From Acanthopleura granulata (taxonomy: Eukaryota > Mollusca > Polyplacophora > Chitonida > Chitonidae): a stretch of 64,000 nt of DNA. Both the position numbers and the translations under genes were made by a program. Shown here piece by piece: positions 23,741-35,218 of the stretch (the stretch's first letter is position 1; each line of letters opens with the position of its first letter). Location: assembly GCA_016165875.1 (NCBI GenBank), contig JABBOT010000004.1:16369672-16433671 (forward strand). Reading direction: 5' to 3'. The notes under the pieces were generated by a model that was given only the letters and a program-made list of their open reading frames with translations, made no database searches and had not been told where the DNA came from.

Positions 23741-23808
23741 CTTCAGGTAAAAGGTACATTCTGCTTCAGGTGTAACGCACATTTTTTCCTCCAGGTGTAA
23801 CGTACATG
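23741..23808. repeat. Three degenerate short tandem repeats
   Basis: The blocks CTTCAGGTAAAAGGTACATT, CTTCAGGTGTAACGCACATT and CTCCAGGTGTAACGTACATG follow one another with short spacers, an imperfect tandem of about 25 bases per unit. Confidence 0.6.
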
Positions 23809-24053
23809 TATACATTATTGTCTCAAGTGTATGTCAGATCCACAGTTCACCTAAACAAACGTATAACAAAGCACTAAGCTTCCCTCCAGGTATCGATTAA
23901 TTAAGTGTTGGATTTTATCCCATACGAATTCACTTTTTTGCTGACAGTTAGGTTCATGAATGAAGGAAAACCTTGACTACTCCAAACCCTCTTGTAGCTC
24001 AAAAATCTTGATGCAGGTGAATTCGAGCGTATGATGTAATTAGCCTTGTTCAG

Positions 24054-24217
<164 letters not shown>

Positions 24218-25177
24218 ATTGACAATAAATACTTACATTGTAGACTATTAGCACTTACATAAACACATACCTATACAAGGGTTAATCACCCCATTGTTGA
24301 AGGAGATTCATCCCAGCCACGATCTGTCAGCTATGCACGACAACAGTCGTTAATTCTCTACATTTGTTCAGAGTAAGTGGATTTGCATGTTAACTTAAAT
24401 CTAACTCTACTGATGGGTGCAAAAAAGCTGAAAGTAAACAATAGTGCGTAGTTTGCATCTGAGCTACGTAAAAATTCTAAACTCTCCTTGTCTCAAGGAA
24501 TATCACATCTAATGAATTGCCCAACTTCTCGCTCCCTTTTTTTTTTTTTTGCGCCGTATTATATATTTTACTTGATGTCGTTTTATTTAATCGTGCAAAT
24601 ATTAGTAGCGGAATTAGTGGGGAAAGACCTATCCTCAGAACGGCCCAATTTAAACTAGGAACAACTTTTTCGGAGTAATCCGTAATCTATACATGACTTA
24701 GCTACTGTTGGTGGTCAAAATCTGTATGAGGTACCACGATGGATGAGGTGGTTCAATATACCTATTTTACCGCTTACCAGGTTTTGGTAGCTTCAGAATC
24801 CAAACACGGAAACATGGTGCAAACCTAAGTCATTCAATCAATTACTGTCGCTTGCTACAAATCATGTATCGAAAGAGAGAAAGTTATATTTTGACCTCTG
24901 GTTCCTACACGTCTTATTATGTGAACTCTTAATGATAGAGTTGACGGATTGCTCAGCTTGGCTTAAGAAATCAATTAACATTAAGATTAACATAAGGAAA
25001 TCTCACTCTGCCTGTACTGATTTAGATTTTCAGTTAATATGCTAAAGGACATTTCTTCGATAAACCTACATATGTGCTACGGAAAACAAAACGGGAATGG
25101 AATGGCGAAAATATGTCTGCCTTGTACTGATCGCTAAGCGTCTTTTTTATAGTTTGTTTTGTGTCTGTTTTCTGCAG

Positions 25178-26290
25178 GCGCAGCCCCAAAATATCTGACG
25201 CCTCAGCAACGCTGTGCATTAGGAGAAACGGCTATTCCACATCCAGAGGGGTGTGCCCTCTTCTACAACTGCAGTTTGGGTTTCCAACGACGGCCTCGAC
25301 TTGGTGAACAGCTTCTAGACGAATGCAATTATCCACAGCTATTCAACAACGAAACTTTGAATTGTGAAGACTTCGTCAATGTCACATGTGGGGCAAGAAA
25401 AGAACCAAAAGCACCTTGTAATTATTTTTTCTACTTGCTTTTCTCTTCTTCTTCTTATATAGCATCAACACACTGTCCTCGTGTAAAGTGGTTTGACGAA
25501 AATTTATCTTTATTACGCTATATCGGCAACCAAATATGCAGGTTAAAATAATTTGGCAGATGATAACTTTGTTAGATGTAACAATATTCCGCATCCTTAG
25601 GACGATTGATTTATTAGCGTTTAAGTCCGTCCTTGGGAATTTTTCACTTCTTAACTTTTTTACGGACAGGTAAAAATTTCCTATTATTAAACTATTCAAT
25701 GGTTATGAATTTGCATGTCTGTCTTGTATGTCCGACGTAGGTAAATCTGTGCAGTCTACTTTGTATTTACCCATTTTGTATGCTTTGTGAGAAAAAGGTG
25801 TTGTTGTTTTTTCTGTACTACAGGCGAATACAAGAAAAGACAATGCCCAGTTGCCCACTGTGTACCGTGCTGGGTTGTAACACCATCCTGCGTCAATGCT
25901 TCTGATGGTCTGCACTTCGACAGTCTCCGGATGTGGACGGCAGCGTTCGTAGAATGCAAGCAAGAGAGAACAATCAGTGTAAAAAGGTGTGAGCCCCTTA
26001 ACGGCATTCCCCAGATCTTCTCGCCTGAACTTCTGCAGTGCGTTAGTATATATGACGTTCCAAGACAGTTCAATGGCCTCAAACCAAACTGTATTGGGAA
26101 ACAAGATCAGCTGTATCCCGAGGAAAACGGCCGTTGTAACATCTACATTCAGTGCACAAACCAGACTTACGCCGGGTATGGCCAGTGTCCACAGAACCGG
26201 AACTTTGACTTCGCCACGCAAAGCTGTATGTTGCCATCGGAAATGTGCCCTCCATGTGGAACAAATCAAACTGCCTGGTATGTTTTATGA
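25178..26290 (+). CDS. Exons 2 and 3 of a chitin-binding ChtBD2 gene
   Basis: Exon 25178-25417 follows a strong acceptor (TTTTCTGCAG) and encodes a six-cysteine ChtBD2 from RCALGE to VNVTCG. It ends at CACCTT/GTAATT, phase 1. Exon 25824-26290 follows TGTACTACAG and completes a Cys codon. It encodes the eight-cysteine module (CPVAHC..C...PSC...DG), then a last ChtBD2 (PNCIGKQDQLYP to PPCG), and stops at TGA 26288-26290. Order, phases and cysteine spacing match exons 2 and 3 of the gene at 4007-5760. It is probably continued from the first exon at 16742. N-glycosylation sequons (NCS, NET, NVT, NQT) are frequent, as expected of a secreted protein. A possible donor at 26278 (GTATGT) with an acceptor before 26785 offers an alternative C-terminus. 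Confidence 0.8.
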
Positions 26291-27775
26291 TTCACAAATG
26301 ATTTCGTTCATGCTTTACTAATTCTTTACCGGCACTGGAGAAGAATCATTTTTCTAGGTCTTCTTTTTTGTCGAAATTGCTCAATTAATGTTGAATTCAA
26401 AACTGACGCATGACTTCAGCATATCAAGATACAGATGGGGTTCTAGGTCCGAATGAATCGATGAAGCTATGACCATTTTTATAATTTTTTTTCCTTCGAA
26501 TTGAACAGCTTTTCAGCTTGTCAAAACGGTTGGATATTCTGAATTGAACCTTGGAACATTTCTTCACAGAGACAAGGTACAAACTGGGTTCAAGTTCTCG
26601 GCTCTTTCGTGCATTTTCAGCAAAATTTTCAGACTGTGATAACGTTGTAAGGATATAGTTGTGTAGTATAAGAGTTATCTCCCTTCAAAGACACATTCAC
26701 CACAATCACACATTTTTTTCTGACAATGGGCTGATATTCTTAATACGAAATAATTTGAACTATTTTTTCTCTCTTCATTTTCAGCACTATTTAACGAGGG
26801 AACCACCGTACATGGATCGATAAGCGTTCGTGGCTGTGCTGTGACAGATAAAAGGGATATGCCATTATTTATCAGATGCTCAAGCAATACAACTACTTCA
26901 TCTCTATTCTAGCGACGATGGGTTGAATTTCCTCGTTTACTGTAACGATATAATATCATACATTCGAATGCAAGATAGGTCGGACTCGTTTAAGGGCTCT
27001 TTGGAAAGTCGGATTATCTGCTGATATGGCTGATTATCTTTGGATTGAATGTAGCTCGTAACCATCTACAGAAATTTAACACAAAAATGTAGTCAGTTTC
27101 TTATCTTCGGTAGTTGACACAGCTGGGGAAGTTTTTCTGTCTGTCTGTCTAACGCTATCAAAATGCATCTAGAATGTACAGGTAAACAGGCTATTAAAGC
27201 GCTATCAAGAAATATAAACTGATTATTTAGATTTTTGTACGACATGTATGGGATAGCTTGGTGTGTAACTGTCACCTCACAGTATAAAGGAAAAAGGTCT
27301 GGGAAAGATCATTTCAAACGACATCTATATGTAACTGTCGTTTATGATAGACCTTGCGGGCGGCAGGTGAGGTCACATCACACTAGAATGGGTTGTAAAA
27401 CTGCCACCAGCAACTAGGTGTAAACAATTGCAAAAATGAATCGTCGACCATTATGAATTTCAGAAAATTGGTCTCTCTGGTATATCTTGTTATATACTTT
27501 ATTGGCTCTTCACTTCCATTCAAGCGTATTGTTGTGGGCATAAAGTCAATTAAATAATCGTTGGATAGGTTGACAGGGTTAACTTCTTCAGATTTACCTA
27601 TAGCATTAAATTCTCTTCTTTCGATGGCTGCAAATAATGTAATATATAAACGCAATGGAATCATCTGCTTTAAATAAATCTTCATAGAAAAAATCTCACC
27701 CTTCGTTCTTAGAATCATGGGTAATTCTAAATGTACGCAAATTCTTACCAAAGTATATTTTGTATTACACTGAAG

Positions 27776-28200
27776 ACCCCTCGGTGGCCTTGTGGTTGGA
27801 GCTGCCGCCTCGAGGTCAGGAGATGCGGGGTCAATCCCGGGTCGGGTCATACCAAATAGTTTGAAAATGGTACTTGTTGCTGCCTCGATTGGCGTTCGGG
27901 GGCCTCCGTGGCTCAGTCGGTTAGCGCGGTAGCGCACCACAATGACCCGAAGCCACCCGAATGCGGTCACTGTGAGTTCAAGACCAGCTCATGCTGGCTT
28001 CCTCTCCGGCTGTACGTGGGAAGGTCTGCCAGCAACCTGCGGATTGTGGGTTTCCCCCTTGCTCTGCCCGGTTTCCTCCCACCATAACGCTGGCCGCCGT
28101 CGTATAAGGAAAATATTCTTGAGTACGGCGTAAAACACCAATCAAATAAATAAATAAATCGATTGGCGCTCAGCACTGAGCGGTTAAAGCAAGGAAACAC
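27776..28200 (+). mobile_element. Second-family tRNA-derived SINE, split by a nested SINE
   Basis: The head CCCCTCGGTGGCCTTGTGGT and the B-box-like GGGTCAATCCCGGGTCGGG are followed by GGTACTTGTTGCTGCCTCGA and TTGGCG. The element is then interrupted by the SINE at 27899-28158 and resumes with TTGGCGCTCAGCACTGAGCG. The same order, uninterrupted, is at 677-860. Confidence 0.8.
27899..28158 (+). mobile_element. Full-length SINE, main (A) family, with target-site duplication
   Basis: The element starts GGGGCCTCCGTGGCTCAGTC with an A-box-like TGGCTCAGTCGGTTAGCGC and a B-box-like GTGAGTTCAAGACC. It ends TTCTTGAGTACGGCGTAAAA, CACCAATC and (AAAT)n. The flanks TCGATTGGCGTTC (27885-27897) and TCGATTGGCGCTC (28159-28171) form a 13-bp target-site duplication with one mismatch. 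This is the best copy in the window for defining the family. Confidence 0.92.
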
Positions 28201-29383
28201 ACACACATATAGGTTAACGATACATACATAGACATCATACTGAGCATTGGTCGTATATTCATGTAATGCAGCTACACTGCTCGAGCAAGTTGGCTGGCAA
28301 CCCAGGAAGACCAATGTCGTTTATGGTCTGTTGACAGTTTGTTAGTTAGCAATATGTTGAGAGTTGTAGCACCAGATCTTCGAATGGTTCAAGTCGTCAT
28401 ACCTCACTTAAAGAAAAAAAACGTAGCTGTTAATTAGACATAGTTTTTGCGAAGCAAGAGGGATTAGAATTGGCCATCTACACTCAGTGTCTTAAAGGAT
28501 AAATAACACTTCCTACATTAACACGCTCCATGAATTCATATTTGACTTTTCAAAGATCATATTTTGAGAGCCATTAAATCGAATTGCTAATTCTATTCTC
28601 GTGACTACAGTACAAACCCATGTTTCTGATATTATTATATGTTGTTGACGCACTAAGTATGCTAAAAACTGTATAACTACAGAAATTAGCACTTACCAGC
28701 ATTTTTTAGGCTATTTTGGAGGGCAACGAAGTCTAGTCAAGTCAAGTTTCGCATATTTTTAAACAACTTTAACTCCTTGCCGCTGATCTTATGTTATGAC
28801 ATGGAAAATTGTGCCCAAAAGGAACCTTACCGCAATTGATAATATTATAAAGGCGATGTTAACTCTGATAGTCTAAAATGTTGTAAGCGTTTAATGTAAG
28901 CCTTATCACAGAGGTGCGGAACACAATACCTAAATGTGATAATATAATGTCATAAATGCTTTCCAACTTTCTGCACTGCCAACATCTCAGTTTATCATCA
29001 TCAAAGTTGCATGTATATCCAACATGTGCGTTTTAGGTGCGCATGCTTTACTCGGTTTGGCCGTATATGTGAATGTTTACCGGGTAATAAATCGTGTCGA
29101 CATCCGATATCTTCACATATGTTTATGTGTTGAGAAATCGCTCCACTGGATGGGTTCGGTTCAAAATTGGAGAGGTTATAACCAGCGTATTTACAGGACT
29201 GGCCCTGTTAACTGCGCATGAAAGACTGGCTTGAATTAAGACACTATTCTCCTCGCCGACGTGTAGGAGAATGTCTGCCTGTGTAGTTACCGGAGTGACG
29301 AAAGGCATATCAAAGAACGCCACATATCTATATATTAACCTGGAGAACTCAGTATTCAGTGTCAAACACTGGACGATTTTGCA

Positions 29384-31163
29384 ATGGCACAGACAAACTG
29401 TTTGATAGCTGGAAAAATCACCGGAAGGAGGTAAGGTTTATAATTCGTTAGATGCTTCTCTTTTAATCATGTAGATTTCACAGTTGTAGATTAAGACGTC
29501 TAGGACTTTAATGACTCTTAATTTACCTGCATCATGGTTTGTGTATTGTTCATACAGCATTACTGGCCTTTGATGTTAGCGTGGTTTTCACCGTTATTTC
29601 GGTAATACTTCTAGCAGGCCGGTCCCAATGCCTAAATATATTTATGACGATGTATGACTGTAACCCAATGCTGAAAAGAACTCAAACAATCATGATGTCC
29701 CAGGCAGCATGAGCAATGCTTGGACTGCATGTCCACTGATCCTAACAGTGCCAAAGTAGGGATAAAGGTGATAAAGATTGCAGATTTCGCGTCTTATCTA
29801 TGACCTAGCTCGGACTTCTCGAGTCAGAATAGCTCTTTAAAACTGTTGTGTCGTGCACAATTTTTACTACAAATTAACTATTTTTAATGTGGCGCAAATT
29901 TTAATCGGAATGTATTAAAAGACTCATAGGTTACTTCATGTGGAAACTGACTATTTGTTAACAATTCATCTTCCCTGTAAGGAAGTGTATAGAATATAAT
30001 GCAAGAGTGTTTTCTTTTTTTATTTCAGAGCATGGGCTTTATTTGGTTTGTTCATTCTGGCACTCACGTGTAAACTTTTTACAACTAATTACTGGAATCA
30101 AAACATTATAGAACCTCTCGCCGTGGCTAGTGGTTATAGACAGAGGCAGACGATTGGACTAAAGTGCACCCCCAAAATGCATGTGGCTTTTATCAAGATA
30201 CACAAGGCAGCAAGCACTACAGTGACTTCGATTCTTCAAAGATATGGACTGTTTCATAATTTAACCTTTGCGTTACCGCGTAAATCAAACTGGCGGATCA
30301 GTCTGTTTGAAACAATAAATCAAATCAATGTACTTCCCATCACGAGTGGAAAGACATTCGACATTTTATGTCAGCACGTCTTATACAACAAAGAAGCCTT
30401 TGCGAAGGTGTTTCCACCGGATACGGTTACCATCACGTCTATAAGAGAACCGTTTCGCCGCTTTTTGTCTACATTTCTATTCTTCAAGGAATACAGACAC
30501 GCAATCATTACAAATAACAAGACTAAAGCCACGGATATTGATGAAATACTAAGAACCTATCTGAATGATCCATACCGGTATGAGCCATCTGTGTATAAAG
30601 GAGCATCTGTCGCTCTAAATCGAATGTCTCTTTCGCTCGGTCTGTCTCCAATACAATACACCAACAAAACCTATGTCGAAGAATACATTAAAACTTTGGA
30701 TAAAGACATCACTCTTGTATTGATAGTAGAATTACTGGATGAATGCTTGGTGTTATTAAAGCGGAGGATGTGTTGGTCTCTGAAGGACATACTTTACCAC
30801 TGGCGTTACAAAGGGCGTCCAAAGCCCCGGATTTCACAAGATCTACGAAAACGACATCAAATGTTAGCACCATCAGAATATCGGCTTTATGAACACTTTC
30901 ATGCCAAATTAACTAAAGAATTAGAATCACAAAGTAGCGACTTTTGGGAGGAAACTAAATTGTTCAAGTCGTCTCTTAAACGAGTCCAAGAGTTTTGTAA
31001 ACCACATAATAACGTTAAAAATGCCAAATTAACATTTCCCGCAACACAGTTTGAAGGGGAATTTACATTTACCCGATATGATTGTAAATTTTTGCGCATG
31101 AGCGAAACAAAGTTTGTAAAACTTTTAAGACAGCGTCAGTCAAACCCGAGTGTATCTGAATGA
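29384..31163 (+). CDS. Galactose-3-O-sulfotransferase-like Golgi enzyme (Gal3ST / galactosylceramide sulfotransferase family), two exons
   Basis: Predicted exons 29384-29430 and 30029-31163 give 393 residues. The donor is GGAG/GTAAGG, the acceptor TTATTTCAG, and the split codon AG+A encodes Arg. Exon 1 gives only 15 residues (MAQTNCLIAGKITGR). Exon 2 opens with a membrane anchor (AWALFGLFILALTCKLF, 17-33), so the full chain is a type II membrane protein. The PAPS 5'-phosphosulfate loop is visible as FIKIHKAAST (about 70-79) and the 3'-phosphate site as SIREPFRRFLS (153-163). These enzymes transfer sulfate from PAPS to the 3-OH of terminal galactose on glycolipids or glycans in the Golgi. The acceptor cannot be told from sequence. 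The ATG at 30032 is in the wrong frame and stops at once, which supports the upstream exon. Length fits the family. Confidence 0.85.
29431..30028 (+). other. Intron of the sulfotransferase gene
   Basis: It runs from GTAAGG to a long pyrimidine tract ending TTTATTTCAG. Nothing else is recognisable inside. Confidence 0.7.
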
Positions 31164-31194
31164 AAACAAATTGGAATAACCTTATGCTGAAGAA

Positions 31195-31200
31195 AATAAA
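31195..31200 (+). promoter_or_regulatory. Poly(A) signal of the sulfotransferase gene
   Basis: AATAAA lies 32 bases after the TGA stop at 31161-31163, which implies a very short 3' UTR. Confidence 0.5.
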
Positions 31201-31676
31201 GTTATATTCCATGATCCACATCAGCTGAACGCCAATGTCTTACCTTGTATTTTGTACCTGCATAAATTTGTACTGTTTTTTCAGGTGGGTGACGTTTACT
31301 TAAGCTAAAAGCAACAACCTTAACACATGAGCCCTGCCTGAATCAAATGCATAAAATCACTGGACTATGGGTTTCTTCCCATTGATATTTACACTGAGAG
31401 CTACAAAATGTTGCCAGAATTCTGGGCCTTTTCGACCAACTTTATATGTAAAGTTACATAAACCGCCAAACGAGCGTACACACTGGATCGTTTTTTGCAA
31501 CCAATTATCCGAGGCCCCAACAACAGAAGATTCAAGACAATCTGGAAAGTTTACTACCTAGTCGAGGCGGTGATTAATACTGGAACTGTGTCTTGACTTT
31601 ACCGGCCCAATTTTAAAGAGATGTAAGAGCGTCCAAAGCTCCCAAATAGTCGTGGCTTACATATGTTAATCGAGTC

Positions 31677-31800
31677 CTTGTTCCACAAAGCAGTCGTAGA
31701 CTAAGTTGATTTTAACTATCATGGCAACCCATGTTAAAGAGATAGGTAGCCATGGTAGTTACAATGAACTTTATAGCCTACGATTGCTTTGTGGAACAGG
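31677..31800. mobile_element. Palindromic MITE
   Basis: The ends CTTGTTCCACAAAGCAGTCG and, in reverse complement, CCTGTTCCACAAAGCAATCG pair over about 30 bases. The inner parts pair again around AACTATCATGGC and GCCATGGTAGTT. It is about 124 bases long with no coding capacity. Confidence 0.85.
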
Positions 31801-33099
31801 TGCCAGGGGAGTAAATTTATAATCTAATACATCTGAACATGAAAGGTGCTTTCTATGGCCTTCTTCGACCGAAACCGCACTCTCTCCACAGCCGATCATG
31901 TCTCCGAAGCCCAACGAGGTCAGGGGCTCGAATCTGCCTCTCGCTGCTTCAAGCTGCTTGCAGCTAACTCAAGAGGTGTGTCATGTTCCAATCGAAGGGT
32001 ACAATGGTTCCTATAAGTGTAGTTTACTTTACCAACAACACCTTCAAATAAGGGAAAACACTGTAAATCACAAATATACAATCTTGGTAACTACAGATGT
32101 GTTGTGCATGGTTTTGATCCCTTTTTGTTTTGTGTTAGAAGACTGAAAGATTGGGTGAGGTGTGTGGATCAGTTCAAACGGACCCTGCTTCTGGGTTCAG
32201 TGTAATTGGCAATTCGTGACTCGGGCTTGAAGTCAGTGCGTCAATATTAAGTAATATATCGGTGGACCGGCAGGTTACTATAGATTCCGAGATTAATAAG
32301 GCGGGGTGCAAGTTAATTGACCAACCACCGAACCAAAGTGAATCTATCTGTCTTCAACCGGCATCTCAAAGCATGACCACTGGATTATCTCCAACGCTAT
32401 ATAATTTTCTGTGGGTAATCATCAGCATAATTTAGTTGGGGTGCAACTTAAATCCCGAGGACTAGTTTTTTTACTCTAAACAGGAAGCAAGAAAATCATG
32501 AAAATTTCCAACTCAGTGAAACATTATCTTATCATTTTCCGCAGAAGAGCAGTGTTTTACACAACTCCTTCAGTACAAATAAACAGGTATGGGTTAGGCG
32601 AGGAATTGGTTCCCAATCCTTCCACTGTAGGGAGCAGACTATTGAGTGATATTTGTGAAAGGTAGTCTGTATGAAGCGCCATGAAGTTGGCAATTTTTAC
32701 TGATTGGGAGTTGGCTGACACTGCTTAAGGTCGATCAAACTCAGCCATATTCGATATGCTACGTCATAGGTTATCTTGCAGGTCGGTATCAGCATCAGCT
32801 TTGGTCTTTGTCACTTCAACTTTGCAAATACTTGCAGATATTCATGATTTGGTGTGATTCTGAGTATTTTGGCTTTATTTGTTTTTCTGCATTAGTGTAT
32901 GCATGTGTGACATTTGGCAGAATGGGCAGAGGCATGTGACTATTTTCCATAGCACAACAACGAATCAATCAAAGAAAACCAGCAATCACTATACAGGATG
33001 TGTTATTAGTATTAAGACAATACTCTAATTTAATCATTGGCAATGGCAGAGCCAAATCAAAAGTGCAAAGACTTTTTTTTTATTCCATGTCAAATGGCG

Positions 33100-33363
33100 T
33101 TAATTGTTCAGTGTTAATAACGAAGTTATAAATGTACGTTTCTCTTTGTCTAATTCGATAAATCCACGAATAGTAAGGTTCAGACATTCTTGATACTTCA
33201 CCCACATTAAACCATGGGGTTGCGTGTCCCCTTGTAATACATTTCTCGCGGCGCGTGCTTCAGCCACTATCAAATGTACGTCATGCCTGACGTGTAAAGC
33301 GCGGCACAAATCGACATGCTGAGTCATCACATCAGGTGGCGCACAGCTCGCGTGAATCCACAA
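33100..33363 (-). CDS. Unrecognised ORF, possible exon
   Basis: This is an open stretch of 87 codons on the minus strand, noticeably richer in G+C and CpG than its surroundings. The peptide contains VDLCRALHVRHDVHLIVAEA and ends ...ITSLLTLNN. There is no ATG near its beginning (the stretch opens with TTG), so if real it would be an internal or terminal exon or a fragment of an old element. I recognise no domain. Base composition is the only argument for it. Confidence 0.2.
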   Translation of the reverse strand: MWIHASCAPPDVMTQHVDLCRALHVRHDVHLIVAEARAARNVLQGDTQPHGLMWVKYQECLNLTIRGFIELDKEKRTFITSLLTLNN

Positions 33364-35218
33364 TTGTACAATATTTCAAAACTAGATGAACACATGAGGA
33401 TTATTGTATCAGATAAAATATAGAGGTAATTAAGGAATAGAAAAAGATAGAAAAAGTCCGTTGTCTCCACCCATAAAGTTAATTATTCATCAGTTTAGAC
33501 GTTCTGTACATTCTATGTTTGACGGGAGATTAGCTTGAAACTTTAATTGTTGTGCTATGCATAGCATAAACAAAAACACGAATGCAAATTTGCAGATACA
33601 TGTATCTGACATAGGGAGTCTCCTGTAACTTCTCTCATCTTTATTTCGGTCATAGTATGACCTTGTTTCCAGGCCCAGCCCATACAGTGCACGGCATGGC
33701 TGAACATAACCTAAGAGAGGTTAATGTGCTTGTAGAATTTTTAAAAATATTGATTAAGTACAACTAAAGCCAGCGATCATTTTGAATTTTTTTTTTTATA
33801 TCAAAATGATATCAGTTCGAGCTGGAGTGACATCTGCAGTAGTGGAAATTTCCCGCCTCTTAAAAATCCCAACAAGTTCGCAAACTGCGCTTTTGACTAA
33901 TTTATCTCTAAAATATATGGTAATGCAATTTTAAGAATTTAATAGCAGCACTTTTTTTTCCATAACGTGAAAGGGGGCTATTCTTTCCACACCCAAATAT
34001 ATCTACGCATGTTACCCTTAATTTGATCAGGAGATAAGTTTTGCGATCGTTTTTCCCTTTCAGACACCATTGACACACTGTGCACAAGAAAATAAAGTGA
34101 GGGCTATTTATGAAAAGTCTTGAAGCTTGAATTGTGACAGTTTCAGACAGTCTTGATATACGTTAAGAAAAATTAAAAACTTAAGACATTGATTTAAATC
34201 TAGTTGATACCACTAATAAATTAACCAGGTGAGGTAGCTTCGTATAAATACTTTTACTTTGGAATATCGAACTTGATTATTTCAAATGTTCATGATGAAT
34301 TCGTAACAAAAAAAGACAACTTATCAATGCTTTGCATATACAAATAAAGACCATCAATATAGAGGAGGAACGACACTTTGTGATATTTGATTAGATGTAA
34401 ATGAGCGATTTGACAGCAATTTGTATTGCAGGCATCTGTCAAGTAATCATTAATGTTAACGGTTGTTGGGCATAAGAGATTAAATTATTAAAAGCCAACA
34501 GGTAGCATGAAATACGTTGACGTCGTAGAACAACGTTAAGTGCAACAAATTTAAAGCCACGTCCTGAAATAGATTAGATATGAGATCTCCATAGGATTGT
34601 AGAGAAGATTTTAAAACTATTATGCAGGCTTTGTCTCCGATATATGTACTTTCAGTCATTAAAAGACTATTGATATGAATCATGAAACAGACAGTTGACT
34701 CTGCCTTGCCAAAAGTGGGTACAGATATGAGCTTCCTGGACTGGCGCCATCGTATAACAGAAATTAAGTTGCCATATAAGTAGGGAACGCATATTGGGGA
34801 CACTCAGGTTGGTTTCAGATGTGAAAAATTCTTGATTTCGACATTAAACAGCAACTAAAGAAACGACTACATAACGGTGAATGTGAGCCCCGGTGTAGCG
34901 AGTCAATTAGACTAATGGCAAAATTAACACGTGGAAAATAAAGAAAACTTTATTGTTTTGTCAGTTTATAGCATACGTCTCCCATAAAGTTTATTTATGT
35001 AAAGATATATACATGAAACATATGAAGATGTTCATTTCCTAAAAAAATACCTACTTCGCTTGTTAAGGCTTAATTTTTAGTACATCTTACCATCAGATCA
35101 TTAGTATTATGAATCCTATTGAATGCATATATCTCTTTCGATAGCACCTGGTAATGTTCCATGTAATTTTTCTTTAATGAAAGACATGAGTGGAAAGCGA
35201 AGGAAGTGTGTGACGCGA

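Larger units (their letters stand above)
26291..29383. other. Intergenic region with nested SINEs
   Basis: It holds a pyrimidine-rich acceptor-like site before 26785, discussed as an alternative last exon, and a minus-strand open stretch of about 105 codons (27386-27717) without recognised motif. The nested SINE pair spans 27776-28200. The last 900 bases before 29384 should contain the promoter of the sulfotransferase gene, but I see no clear core element. Confidence 0.4.
31201..35218. other. Intergenic region
   Basis: It holds a palindromic MITE at 31677-31800 and a minus-strand ORF at 33100-33363 that I do not recognise (see findings). Beyond those I see several T or A runs, and from about 34.1 kb the left part of the segmental duplication. 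Two minus-strand AATAAA motifs (34990-34995 and 34949-34954) could end the transcript of the gene at 35219-36295. Confidence 0.4.

Noticed and set aside
27571..28160. tRNA genes suggested by A- and B-box-like sequences
   Set aside because: The boxes belong to SINE heads followed by SINE bodies and (AAAT)n tails; no cloverleaf with intact acceptor stem was seen.
30032..30073. ATG at 30032 as the start of the sulfotransferase
   Set aside because: It is out of frame with the enzyme and meets a stop after 13 codons; the spliced start at 29384 fits better.
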